Of a DNA stretch of 64,000 bases, positions 41,236 to 49,264 are shown one piece after another. The notes beneath the pieces were generated by a model that was given only the letters and a program-made list of their open reading frames with translations, was not told where the DNA came from and made no database searches. Origin of the DNA: Thermococcus sp. M39 (GTDB lineage Archaea > Methanobacteriota_B > Thermococci > Thermococcales > Thermococcaceae); the NCBI RefSeq assembly GCF_012027325.1, contig NZ_SNUG01000002.1, positions 141,211 to 205,210 of the forward strand. Direction: 5' to 3'. The translations under genes were made by a program, and so were the position numbers. Every line of letters starts with the position of its first letter. Position 1 is the first letter of the stretch.

Positions 41236-41819
41236 CACAGCTCCTCCTCAAAGTCTTCGCTCACCTTCCTCTTCCCGAGCTTTTTCAACTCTTCGAAATC
41301 CTTTATTTTGCCCATTTTTTCTTTCATGAATGCAGCGATTAGTGTCTTTACTATGTTCATACTTTCCATATACTCCTTTGTAAGCTCAAAGGCCTTATCT
41401 GGATCCATTCCCGCTGCAACAAGCTCTTTGTAAAAGTTGGCAACATTTTTACCGAATTTTTCAGCTTTATCTGGGTCGTATGCCTCGTTTATGAGCTCCT
41501 TAATTGGGCCAAATATTGAGTCCATTATCTTTGGCAAGCTCTCTGAAAGGACACCCATGATCTCTTTGAGTTCTTGAATGTCCTCCTCATCTCCTTTGCT
41601 CTTCTCATATGTCTTGAGCATCTCTTTAAGCATCTCAATTTTCTTTTCTATAACCTCTAAATCCTCTTCGCTCTTAGCCTCTTTGAGCTGTTGTGTGAGA
41701 TCCCTTATTGTTTCTTCAATCAGTTTTTTTACCTCACTTTCGCTATCCACGGCTTTTTCCATAACCTCGAAGATTTTCTTCTTCATTTCTTTTTCAAACT
41801 CTTTTTCATCAAACTCCAT
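41235..41819 (-). CDS. Coiled-coil protein, unknown
   Basis: A 194-residue acidic protein dominated by charged helices (EFEKEMKKKIFEVMEKA, EEDLEVIEKKIEMLKEMLK) with a more compact middle (PKIMDSIFGPIKELINEA). No catalytic motif. ATG 41819 follows GAGGTGATTGAG. It sits between a winged-helix protein and a small basic protein, all co-directional and tightly spaced, suggesting a three-gene unit. Function unknown. Confidence 0.68.
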   Translation of the reverse strand: MEFDEKEFEKEMKKKIFEVMEKAVDSESEVKKLIEETIRDLTQQLKEAKSEEDLEVIEKKIEMLKEMLKTYEKSKGDEEDIQELKEIMGVLSESLPKIMDSIFGPIKELINEAYDPDKAEKFGKNVANFYKELVAAGMDPDKAFELTKEYMESMNIVKTLIAAFMKEKMGKIKDFEELKKLGKRKVSEDFEEEL

Positions 41820-41839
41820 CTCAATCACCTCGATAATTA

Positions 41840-42283
41840 TTATTTCCGCTCAAACCTAATTGGAATTCCGATTAAATCAAACCACTTATTGATCACTTCT
41901 TTTCTCAGCGTGTAGCACTTTCCTTTCTCGCCCTCTACTTCTTCGAAAACGTTGAGCTTCAAAAGAAGTTCAACTTTCTCTCTAACAGTATTTCTCGAGC
42001 CTTTTCCACGCCTCGCCTTAAGCTCCCTCGCTATCTGACTTATGTTCGCTTTTTTAAGGTAAAATACTATCTTAACTATCTCCCTCGCAATTGGATCATG
42101 CTTAATTTCTGGAATTACAATATCAATGCTGAGTTCGCCATATTGTGCGTAAATGTTTATTAGTCTAAGATAGTTCTGGGCTAATTGGGAGACAAGCTCA
42201 AAGCTCCTCATTAGCTCGTTCATGGCTTTTCTTAATGTCCTCAGCTCCTCTGCAAGCTTCTCGACATCTTTGTCTTCTGGCAT
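41840..42283 (-). CDS. Winged-helix DNA-binding protein with coiled coil
   Basis: A 147-residue protein. The N-terminal 50 residues form a coiled coil (EDKDVEKLAEELRTLRKAM); the C-terminal half has a winged helix (IVKIVFYLKKANISQIAREL, recognition helix around NTVREKVELLLKLN). Basic residues GKGSRN precede it. The start could be ATG 42283 or 42286; GGGAG spacing favours 42283. A regulator of the downstream coiled-coil genes is the simplest idea. Confidence 0.75.
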   Translation of the reverse strand: MPEDKDVEKLAEELRTLRKAMNELMRSFELVSQLAQNYLRLINIYAQYGELSIDIVIPEIKHDPIAREIVKIVFYLKKANISQIARELKARRGKGSRNTVREKVELLLKLNVFEEVEGEKGKCYTLRKEVINKWFDLIGIPIRFERK

Positions 42284-42350
42284 CATTGCTCCCAATAATT
42301 AATTGGTTGCTCACTTCATATAGGTGTTTTGATTAAAAATGAGCAAAAAA

Positions 42351-43100
42351 TCAAAGAATCTCTATGCCTCCCCGAACGACCCAATATCTAAAGCTCTTAA
42401 GCTCAAAGTTGGGAAGGATGGACTTTGTTATCCTGAGCTTTCCCCCAATTCTATTTTCCACTTCATGTGAGCTTATTGAGATTACTTGATCAGCTATGCT
42501 TGAAAGCCATGCAGAAAATCTTGGAGACACTTCGTCCTTGTTAAGGAAGTAAATCCTAGTTGGAAATGAGATGCCCTTTTCAAGTTTAAGCTTCTCATTG
42601 AATGCCATTGATTCCTCTATGATTTCCATGTATCTTTCTTCACCGATCCGCATTGCAAATGCGCCAGTAGTGAAAATAGCACCTATTGAGTTTTCTATTT
42701 GGGTTGGGGTTAGCAACTTTTCAAAGAGTTCGACCATTTTTGGAATGTATGTCCTTGGATCAAAGCTCCCAAATTGTTTAACTCCTTCGTATGGATACTT
42801 GATGTCATACTGCGAGCCGAACACATCGAGTATCTTAAGTCTGCCTTCTCTTAGCATAGCCTCTGCGTTCAACCCTACTATCGAAAGGCGATTAAAGAGC
42901 TTTGAGAGTGGGTATCTGTGGTTAATCAGAATACCCAGATCCTCATTGTCAATCCTATTTTTGAATATCTTAAGACCTAAAATCCATCCAGCAGAACCGT
43001 TTAAATCACTTTCATAAGAGACTACAATGAGACCTCCTTTAACGAGCCCTCCTCCCAATGCTAAGTCCAGCTCAGGAATCCCAGTAGAAATTACCTCCAT
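42351..43100 (-). CDS. RecA/KaiC-like protein with degenerate Walker A motif
   Basis: A 249-residue protein. ISTGIPELDLALGGGLVKGGLIVVSY is the KaiC/RadA-type N-terminus, but where GxxGxGKT is expected the sequence is SYESDLNGSAGW, with no lysine for ATP. The Walker B-like region (LKILDVFG) is weak too. This type of inactive KaiC-like protein, similar to DUF257, is frequent in Thermococcales; it may bind nucleotides weakly or act as a regulator. ATG 43100 follows AGGTGAAATAC. Confidence 0.7.
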   Translation of the reverse strand: MEVISTGIPELDLALGGGLVKGGLIVVSYESDLNGSAGWILGLKIFKNRIDNEDLGILINHRYPLSKLFNRLSIVGLNAEAMLREGRLKILDVFGSQYDIKYPYEGVKQFGSFDPRTYIPKMVELFEKLLTPTQIENSIGAIFTTGAFAMRIGEERYMEIIEESMAFNEKLKLEKGISFPTRIYFLNKDEVSPRFSAWLSSIADQVISISSHEVENRIGGKLRITKSILPNFELKSFRYWVVRGGIEIL

Positions 43101-43147
43101 GTATTTCACCTAAGTATAGTACCACTACCAAGTAAATAAGGATTTAG

Positions 43148-43549
43148 CTAGCAAGTGCATAGTTTAACAAGAATTTTTCTAAGCCTTGGACCATCGAGTT
43201 CAACAAACAGAATGCTCTGCCACGTTCCCAGCTCTAGTTTTCCGTCTTTAATTGGAATTGTGATACTTGGATTCAACAGGATTGCCCGCAGGTGGGAATG
43301 GGCGTTGTTGTCAATTCTATCATGCCTGTACCCCTTTCCTCTTGGAGCAATGTTTTCCAGTAGCATTTCAATGTCTGAAAGGAGTCTCTTTTCATTTTCA
43401 TTTACAATCAAGGCCGTTGTTGTGTGTTCTGTGAAAACTACTGCAATGCCCTCTTGTATGTTGCTTTCTTTCACAATTTTTTGGACCTCTGATGTTATGT
43501 CAATTATCTCAAACTCCTTGTTAGTATGGATCTCAATTTCATAAATCAT
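43148..43549 (-). CDS. YjbQ/UPF0047 family protein
   Basis: A 133-residue protein of the widespread YjbQ family. Signatures: VFTEHTTTALIVNENE, HRHDRIDNNAHSHLRA-like segment with several His, PIKDGKLELGTWQSILFVELDGPR. Thiamine phosphate synthase side activity was described for relatives; the true role is unresolved. ATG 43549 is seven bases after AGGTGATGC and overlaps nothing; the 100-residue gene upstream ends six bases before it, so they are co-transcribed. Confidence 0.9.
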   Translation of the reverse strand: MIYEIEIHTNKEFEIIDITSEVQKIVKESNIQEGIAVVFTEHTTTALIVNENEKRLLSDIEMLLENIAPRGKGYRHDRIDNNAHSHLRAILLNPSITIPIKDGKLELGTWQSILFVELDGPRLRKILVKLCTC

Positions 43550-43554
43550 TAGCA

Positions 43555-43857
43555 TCACCTTGATACAACATGGATAAGGGAATTTTTCACGTCTTTCAGT
43601 ATGTTCTTATCCAGAGAACTCTTATTCTGAAGACAATATCGGAGAATGGCTATCTTCTCAAATGCATTCAGCAAGTTATCATCTTTTGAACCCAAAGCAA
43701 GCTGGCGGAGCATAAGGTACATCTCCTCCACAGTATCAGTTAAAAGTATCTTATCATTAAAGATATCGTCATTTGTAAGGATCCTGTCTACAAGTCTCAA
43801 TACAAACTCAACTTTTTCCTTTTTCTCAGCTCCTGTGAGCTTGTCAAGGATTGGCAT
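43555..43857 (-). CDS. Hypothetical helical protein
   Basis: A 100-residue all-alpha protein (GAEKKEKVEFVLRLVDRIL, TVEEMYLMLRQLALG, AFEKIAILRYCL). No known domain. It overlaps the helical-repeat gene upstream by 14 bases and leads into the YjbQ gene, so it belongs to a short operon. It may interact with the helical-repeat protein, both being all-alpha. Confidence 0.62.
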   Translation of the reverse strand: MPILDKLTGAEKKEKVEFVLRLVDRILTNDDIFNDKILLTDTVEEMYLMLRQLALGSKDDNLLNAFEKIAILRYCLQNKSSLDKNILKDVKNSLIHVVSR

Positions 43858-45121
43858 TTACAACACCTCTTTTCTCAAGCTCTTGATCAACAACTTTTAC
43901 AAGTATTTCAGATATCAATATCGAAGACAGCTTTGGATCCTCAACATGCATCACCAAATCGAGGGCATCTCCAATCTGATTGTTCTTAAGTAAATAATGT
44001 GCAATGTCTCCAAGTGCCAAGGATCTAAGCCTTTTATCCCTTAATCTACCCGCTATGCGTGCTGCATCTACTATTCTGTCCAGCTTAAGGTAGTATTGAA
44101 CAGCCTTCACCAGAGCCTGCTCTGACTCAATATTTTCAGAAATATACTTAGCAATGTCAAGGTACTCTTCTAGGGGATGGTCAATTAGATAGTTCATAAC
44201 TACCTTACTAGCATACTCGGCATCTTTTGAACCCAATGCCTGAAGGTAAGGGATGACAATTTTTGGACGTCTTTGGAGTAATATCTTCATGACCTCTTCA
44301 AGCTTCTGCTCTCTATCGTTTACAAATTTAAGGGCTACTATTGAATGGTCAATATCTCCATTTACAGCAAATACAACCGCCAAATCCTCCTTTATGTCAA
44401 TGTCATACTGTTCAGAAATGTTTATTGCCACATTAAGGAGTTTTTCTGCATATTCCTTGTCGAGGTTCTTGTGCTTGAGATAAAAGAGAACTTCCTTAAC
44501 AGTCTGCTTAAGCCAATATTTATTCTTCAGTTCTCCAATCATCAAAATTGCCCTCTCATATTCGCCAATTTTAAGATAGGCCTTTATAACTTCCGCTATT
44601 GCGTACGATCTGTACGGCTCTTTTGTTATGTGTTCTAAAAGCAAGTTTATTTTCCTCATTCTGTGAAGCACTCTAATTTTCTCACCAACTAAGTTTTCCA
44701 AGTGATTCTTAAGAATTTCAACAAGGATTTCATTCATCAATTTTTCATTTGAAATCTGGGTAGCATAATAAAAAGCCTCATCAACTTCATTGAGCTGGAG
44801 CATATATGCAACCATTTCTTGAAATATCTTATCTCGAACTTTTTTTGGAAAGTTTGCAACATCTTCAGCAACTTGTCTGAACATTTTCTTGGAGGACTTT
44901 ATGTTTGCCTCTCCGAGATAGAATGCAATAGCCAAAAGAGTCCTCAAAAGTTCAATAGGATCGTCTATCTCGCTCACTACATCAAGGGCTCTCTTGAATG
45001 CCTTTTCATACAACGGATTTTTAGCCTGGGCTAATCTCGCCCCGAGTCTCGCATAAGTAACAGCCTTTAGGTAAGGATTCTGAATGACCTCAACAGTGGC
45101 AAGGGCTTCTTCAATAAGCAT
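43844..45121 (-). CDS. Helical-repeat (TPR/HEAT-like) protein
   Basis: A 425-residue protein built of paired amphipathic helices of roughly 30-40 residues each (AVTYARLGARLAQAKNP, AIAEVIKAYLKIGEYERAI, EDLAVVFAVNGDIDHSIVAL), as in TPR- or HEAT-like solenoids. It has no catalytic motif and probably serves as a protein-binding scaffold. ATG 45121 follows GGTGATGATT. First gene of the unit containing the 100-residue helical protein and YjbQ. Confidence 0.68.
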   Translation of the reverse strand: MLIEEALATVEVIQNPYLKAVTYARLGARLAQAKNPLYEKAFKRALDVVSEIDDPIELLRTLLAIAFYLGEANIKSSKKMFRQVAEDVANFPKKVRDKIFQEMVAYMLQLNEVDEAFYYATQISNEKLMNEILVEILKNHLENLVGEKIRVLHRMRKINLLLEHITKEPYRSYAIAEVIKAYLKIGEYERAILMIGELKNKYWLKQTVKEVLFYLKHKNLDKEYAEKLLNVAINISEQYDIDIKEDLAVVFAVNGDIDHSIVALKFVNDREQKLEEVMKILLQRRPKIVIPYLQALGSKDAEYASKVVMNYLIDHPLEEYLDIAKYISENIESEQALVKAVQYYLKLDRIVDAARIAGRLRDKRLRSLALGDIAHYLLKNNQIGDALDLVMHVEDPKLSSILISEILVKVVDQELEKRGVVNANP

Positions 45122-45218
45122 AATCATCACCAGATCTGATTTATCTCTGTTTAGACGTTAATCTTTATTAATCTTCGGTTGCCAAATCTTTTTAAATAGT
45201 AATTTCCAGCTTCAATTC

Positions 45219-46313
45219 ATGTATGCAGTAATCTTAGGGAAAAATCCCAAGCTTAGTGAGGCTGAATTTCATGCATTTGCTAACAGATTTGAACTTAGAG
45301 TTAAAATCATCGAGAGCTCTCACAACTGGATAGTGTTCGAAAGCTCCAAAAAGATTGAACATCTCTTTCATAAGTTAGGCGGTTCGCTGAAACTTGTGAA
45401 GATAGTTGGTGAAGGGGAAGACTTTATCCAAGAACTTACATATTCAAAGCTTTTTACAGTTAGCATCTACGGGAAAGAGGACTGGAAGCTCTGGAGAAAG
45501 CTTGGAAGCCAGATAAAGAAAACCTTCAAGAGTGAAGGTTCCGCTAAATTCTTTAAGCCAGCCAAGGTCTATGCTATGCCCTCTGAACTAATTCTAAAAG
45601 GATTCCCAGAGACAAAGGATTTTGTGTTCATCTATGGAGAAAAACTCTGGGTAGGAGAGACGATAAAAATTACCGACCCATTTGAGCTGAAAAAGCTTGA
45701 TGTTGAGAGACCAGTTCAAAGGGCCATTTTTTCAATCCCTCCTAGATTAGCGAGGATAATGGTTAATCTGACAGAGGTTAGACAAGGAAATTTCTTGGAT
45801 CCTTTCTGTGGCATTGGAACAATAGTTCAAGAATTTCTTCTTCAAGGGCTAAATGCATATGGAAGCGACTCAGATCCCAGGGCAATTAAAGGGGCAAAGG
45901 AGAATCTGAAGTGGTTGAAGAAAGAATTTAGAGTCAAAAAAACCGCTCACCTAGAAGTGTGTGATGCTAGAAAGCTTAAACGCTGCTTTAGAATTAAGTT
46001 TGATGCCATAGTTACAGAGCCCTGGCTGGGAAAACCCCTCAAGTATAATCCCACAAGGGGAGAGGCCATACAACTGGCAAATCAACTTGACCGCTTTTAC
46101 TATCAAGTTTTTGACAGTTTTAGAGAGGTGCTTAAAAGGAATGGGAGAGTTGTATTTGTATTTCCAGCATACAAGCTCAAGGATGGGAGGATATACAGGA
46201 AAGAAAGAAAATGGCTGGAAAAACTTGGCTTTGAAGTCATAGCAAAGTACACAGATTTTGAGGAAAGACACAAAGTAGTTAGAGACATTCACGTGCTGAG
46301 ATTTAAAGGATAA
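45219..46313 (+). CDS. TRM11/TrmG10-like SAM-dependent RNA methylase
   Basis: A 364-residue protein: N-terminal 150-residue domain of the kind found in tRNA G10 methylases, then a Rossmann methylase domain with LDPFCGIGTIVQEFLLQG (SAM loop, about 195-212) and GSDSDPRAIKGAKENLKWL. The catalytic motif IV is TEPWLGKPL where N2-G methylases have DPPYG, so the amino acceptor chemistry may differ. RNA is the likely substrate by family. ATG 45219 has no obvious ribosome binding site, with a TATA box TTTTTAAATAG about 28 bases upstream, so the mRNA may be leaderless. Confidence 0.8.
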   Translation: MYAVILGKNPKLSEAEFHAFANRFELRVKIIESSHNWIVFESSKKIEHLFHKLGGSLKLVKIVGEGEDFIQELTYSKLFTVSIYGKEDWKLWRKLGSQIKKTFKSEGSAKFFKPAKVYAMPSELILKGFPETKDFVFIYGEKLWVGETIKITDPFELKKLDVERPVQRAIFSIPPRLARIMVNLTEVRQGNFLDPFCGIGTIVQEFLLQGLNAYGSDSDPRAIKGAKENLKWLKKEFRVKKTAHLEVCDARKLKRCFRIKFDAIVTEPWLGKPLKYNPTRGEAIQLANQLDRFYYQVFDSFREVLKRNGRVVFVFPAYKLKDGRIYRKERKWLEKLGFEVIAKYTDFEERHKVVRDIHVLRFKG

Positions 46314-46319
46314 TACTAG

Positions 46320-46754
46320 CTACAAATCTCCAAACAGCCTTTCGTGCTCTTGCTTTATGCATCTATGGGCAACTGCAGTAAGCCCAGCTTCTTTTGCCTT
46401 TTTGAATGCGTTTCTGTTATAGGTATAGAATTGGAACCACACAACTTTGGCTCCCTTCTTTATTGCTTGGTCAACGATCTCTTCAGTGAATTCAGGCCTT
46501 ACAAATATATCAACGATGTCAATGTCTCCTGGAATATCAAGCACTGAAGGATAGCATTTTCTTCCAAGCACTTCATCATATTTCGGATTGACTGGTATCA
46601 CATCATAGCCGTGTTCTAGAAGATAGCGCATAACAGTGTTTGCGTCTCTTTCAGGCTTTGGAGAAGCCCCAACTAAGGCAATTCGCTTGTATTTTGTGAG
46701 AATCTCTCGAATGTCATCATCTGTTAACCTATCTAGAGGCATCTTCTTGACCAT
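46320..46754 (-). CDS. CoA-binding domain protein (YccU-like)
   Basis: A 144-residue Rossmann protein of the CoA_binding_2 family. IALVGASPKPERDANTVMRYLLEHG, VIPVNPKYDEVLGRKCYPSV and VVWFQFYTYNRNAFKKAKEAGL are typical. Function beyond CoA binding is unknown. ATG 46754 follows CAGGTGATTTT; the longer frame runs into the neighbouring divergent promoter. It ends convergently with the methylase gene, six bases apart. Confidence 0.87.
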   Translation of the reverse strand: MVKKMPLDRLTDDDIREILTKYKRIALVGASPKPERDANTVMRYLLEHGYDVIPVNPKYDEVLGRKCYPSVLDIPGDIDIVDIFVRPEFTEEIVDQAIKKGAKVVWFQFYTYNRNAFKKAKEAGLTAVAHRCIKQEHERLFGDL

Positions 46755-46848
46755 AAAATCACCTGAAACTGATTTAGCATGAATGGATAAAACTATTGCG
46801 GTGATAATATTTAAATTCATGAAAACTTTTTCATTAATGGGTGGTAAA

Positions 46849-47292
46849 ATGCTCTATGAAGAAAAGGTATCAAGCAAGTGGATTCTCTCCCTGATTTTTA
46901 TGCCAATCATGATTTCAGTTCTCTTTGGTATTTGGGCTACTTATCAGGCAGGAGAGGACATTAGAATTCCGCTTGCTGTTGGTGCGCTTGTTATTCCATT
47001 AATAATTGATGGATCTTACATGAGAATTCAAATTGACGATAGGGAAATCAGAATTAGGGGAGCGTTAGGGTTGATAATACGTAAAACGATAAAGCTTGAA
47101 GACATTATAAGCTTTGAAGTTCACGAGGGATGGATGAGTTGCCCTGGATTCATTCACTTCAATATGCCCGCAAAAGGCTGTGTTGTGTTGAACACAAAAC
47201 GATGGAGCGTCTCATTTTCAACCAACAATCCAGAAGAGATCGCTCAAGTATTAGCTACTCTCGGCATTCCACGAGAAGCTTCAAACCTTTAG
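46849..47292 (+). CDS. Membrane protein with PH-like domain, unknown
   Basis: A 147-residue protein: two helices at the N-terminus (WILSLIFMPIMISVLFGIW, IPLAVGALVIPLIIDG), then a soluble beta domain with MRIQIDDREIRIRGALG and a final helix (NPEEIAQVLATLGIP). This organisation resembles small bacterial PH-domain membrane proteins. ATG 46849 follows GGGTGGTAAA. The 3' end overlaps the convergent NfeD gene by 38 bases. Confidence 0.62.
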   Translation: MLYEEKVSSKWILSLIFMPIMISVLFGIWATYQAGEDIRIPLAVGALVIPLIIDGSYMRIQIDDREIRIRGALGLIIRKTIKLEDIISFEVHEGWMSCPGFIHFNMPAKGCVVLNTKRWSVSFSTNNPEEIAQVLATLGIPREASNL

Positions 47293-47650
47293 CTCCCACA
47301 ACTTTTACCTTCTCTCCAGCTTTTGCCTTTCCGTTTATGCATTCTGCTATCCAATATTCATTTCCAATTTTCACAACCCCTTCAGGAGTTAAATCCTCAA
47401 CAACAAGTGCTTCCTTTCCTATTAATGCCTCGATGCCTACTTCTGCCTTTTTCCTTAAAATCTGTCCGAAAGATGGCACTATTGCGATGTCTTTTATGAT
47501 GAGAAGTGCTATAACAGTAACAGACAATGCTAAAGGAACTCTAATCCCCGCAGATGGGAGGATTACAAGCAAAAATATCCCAGCTATAATCTCGTCCATC
47601 ATCAAAAGTACAAGCCTTAGCATGTCTTTTAGCATCTCTTTTAGTTTCAT
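47255..47650 (-). CDS. Short NfeD-like membrane protein
   Basis: A 131-residue protein with an N-terminal membrane region of two to three helices and a C-terminal OB-fold domain (IGKEALVVEDLTPEGVVKIGNEYWIAE, GEKVKVVGAKGLKLLV) typical of NfeD. Short NfeD proteins usually pair with a stomatin-like gene, which is not found here. It starts nine bases after the stop of the DUF1624 gene. Confidence 0.78.
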   Translation of the reverse strand: MKLKEMLKDMLRLVLLMMDEIIAGIFLLVILPSAGIRVPLALSVTVIALLIIKDIAIVPSFGQILRKKAEVGIEALIGKEALVVEDLTPEGVVKIGNEYWIAECINGKAKAGEKVKVVGAKGLKLLVECRE

Positions 47651-47659
47651 TTAACCACC

Positions 47660-48415
47660 TCACAGGCTTAAATTTGGCAAGGAACCGTAAATTAGCAGTA
47701 ATAATCCCACAAGAATTGGCTGATGAATTATGTAAACCTTAAGAGTATTTCTCCCAGCCCAGCATATGAACTCAACCGGCATCGTTTTTGGAAAGTTCAA
47801 GTTAAACCTTCTCATCCCATCTGGATAGAGAAGAGAACCTATAGTCATGCCGAGCAAATAAACGCCAAACCAAGGGAATATTGGAAAGTAATCAAGCGTG
47901 AAAAATTCAGAGGGTATTATGCCCATAGGGAGCAGGAGGAGAGAGTTAACAGTTATTCTAGAGACAATTAGACTTCCCAACAAAAAGAATACTGCAAAAA
48001 AGATGTTCTTCTCTCTAAAGCGATAAAAGGGGATTGCCAACAAACTAGCAACTCCAAGGAAGTGAAGAACTCCAAAGTATATCGTTCCAGAACTTAGGAG
48101 AACCTTTGTTGTGATTGTTATAAGAATGCCCAATCCAAAGAGCTTTGCAAATCTCTTCAAGTACTTCTTATATGGTCTTGGGTTTTTCTTTGTGCTTCGT
48201 GAATAGCTTATCCAAAATGATAGCCCAGAAATAAAGACAAATATCGATGCTGTTGTATAGGCAAAAATTCTCCAAAACATCTGATGCTCTGAATAATTGA
48301 GAAAATACTGCAAATCGGTGATAAAGTTCGAAATAACCATCATTATGATTCCAATTCCTCTTACAAAATCCACCTCCCAAAAGCGTCCAGAGGAATAAAT
48401 TTGACTGCTAAACAT
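47660..48415 (-). CDS. DUF1624 / heparan-alpha-glucosaminide acetyltransferase-like membrane protein
   Basis: A 251-residue membrane protein with about seven helices. WEVDFVRGIGIIMMVISNF near the N-terminus is the family signature (RG..I..M...N), and FPWFGVYLLGMTIGSLLYP and IIHQPILVGLLL follow. Such proteins may acetylate sugars across a membrane, but archaeal activities are untested. Downstream NfeD lies nine bases away. Start choice is between ATG 48415 and a TTG at 48424. Confidence 0.82.
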   Translation of the reverse strand: MFSSQIYSSGRFWEVDFVRGIGIIMMVISNFITDLQYFLNYSEHQMFWRIFAYTTASIFVFISGLSFWISYSRSTKKNPRPYKKYLKRFAKLFGLGILITITTKVLLSSGTIYFGVLHFLGVASLLAIPFYRFREKNIFFAVFFLLGSLIVSRITVNSLLLLPMGIIPSEFFTLDYFPIFPWFGVYLLGMTIGSLLYPDGMRRFNLNFPKTMPVEFICWAGRNTLKVYIIHQPILVGLLLLIYGSLPNLSL

Positions 48416-48457
48416 CTGTATCAAAAATGTATTAATCCCCTATGAATATTTAAGTTT

Positions 48458-49264
48458 GTGGTGCGTGTGAGGATAATAGAAACAAGAGTCAAAAGCATCT
48501 ACACAAAAAGCAGAATTCCCGGTGTTGATTACGTTATCAATCAATATGTTGGATGTCAATTTGCCTGTAAATACTGTTATGCAAAGTTTATCTGCAAGTG
48601 GAAGCCTTACGGAGAGTGGGGAACCTGGGTTGAAGTAAAAGTCAACGCTCCAGAGCTTTCAAGAAAGTATGTAGAGGGAGAAGTTGTAATGTCAAGCATT
48701 TCTGATTCTTATCAGCCAATTGAAGCAAAAATGAAACTAACACGAAAGGTTTTACAAAATATGAGCAAGCGAATAAACTTAAGCATCCTTACAAAGTCCC
48801 CTCTTGTTATGAGAGACATTGATATTTTTAGGCAGTTTAAGAACATTGAAGTTGGTTTGACAGTTAACAGCTTTGAAGGAAAAGAAAAGAAGCTTTTTGA
48901 GCCTTTAGCTCCAATTCAGAGGGCAAGAATTAACGCTCTAAAAGTTCTCCATGAAGAAGGAATAAAAACATACGCTTTTATAAGTCCCATAATTCCAGAG
49001 GTTACAGATGTTGAAGCAATTGTTAGGGAAACAAAATCCTTTGCAGACCACTTTTTCTTTGAGGTATTAAACTTAAGAGCAAGCGGAAAAGAGTTCCAGC
49101 AGATTTTGAGAGATAACTATCCAGAAAGCTATGAAATTATGGTTAATGATGAAAAGTTTTGGAGATTCATAAAGCGACTAAAAGAAGAAATTAATAGGTT
49201 AAATGTAAAAACAGAGGGGATTGAGGTGCATAAAAGAGGATGGGAGTTTATTCAACTCCAATAA
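48458..49264 (+). CDS. Radical SAM protein (SplB-like)
   Basis: A 268-residue radical SAM enzyme. CQFACKYCYA at about 33-42 is the SAM-cluster motif within NQYVGCQFACKYCYA, which is typical of the Rv2578c/SplB-like group. SSISDSYQPIEAK is the second conserved segment. Substrate unknown. No ATG near the N-terminus; the GTG at 48458 or later GTGs must start it, with no strong ribosome binding site. It overlaps the convergent glycerate kinase by 17 bases. Confidence 0.85.
   Translation: MVRVRIIETRVKSIYTKSRIPGVDYVINQYVGCQFACKYCYAKFICKWKPYGEWGTWVEVKVNAPELSRKYVEGEVVMSSISDSYQPIEAKMKLTRKVLQNMSKRINLSILTKSPLVMRDIDIFRQFKNIEVGLTVNSFEGKEKKLFEPLAPIQRARINALKVLHEEGIKTYAFISPIIPEVTDVEAIVRETKSFADHFFFEVLNLRASGKEFQQILRDNYPESYEIMVNDEKFWRFIKRLKEEINRLNVKTEGIEVHKRGWEFIQLQ

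Noticed and set aside
47130-47654. 174-residue plus-strand frame over the NfeD-like gene
   Set aside because: Antisense shadow; the minus-strand NfeD frame has a membrane domain, OB fold and a start site in an operon.
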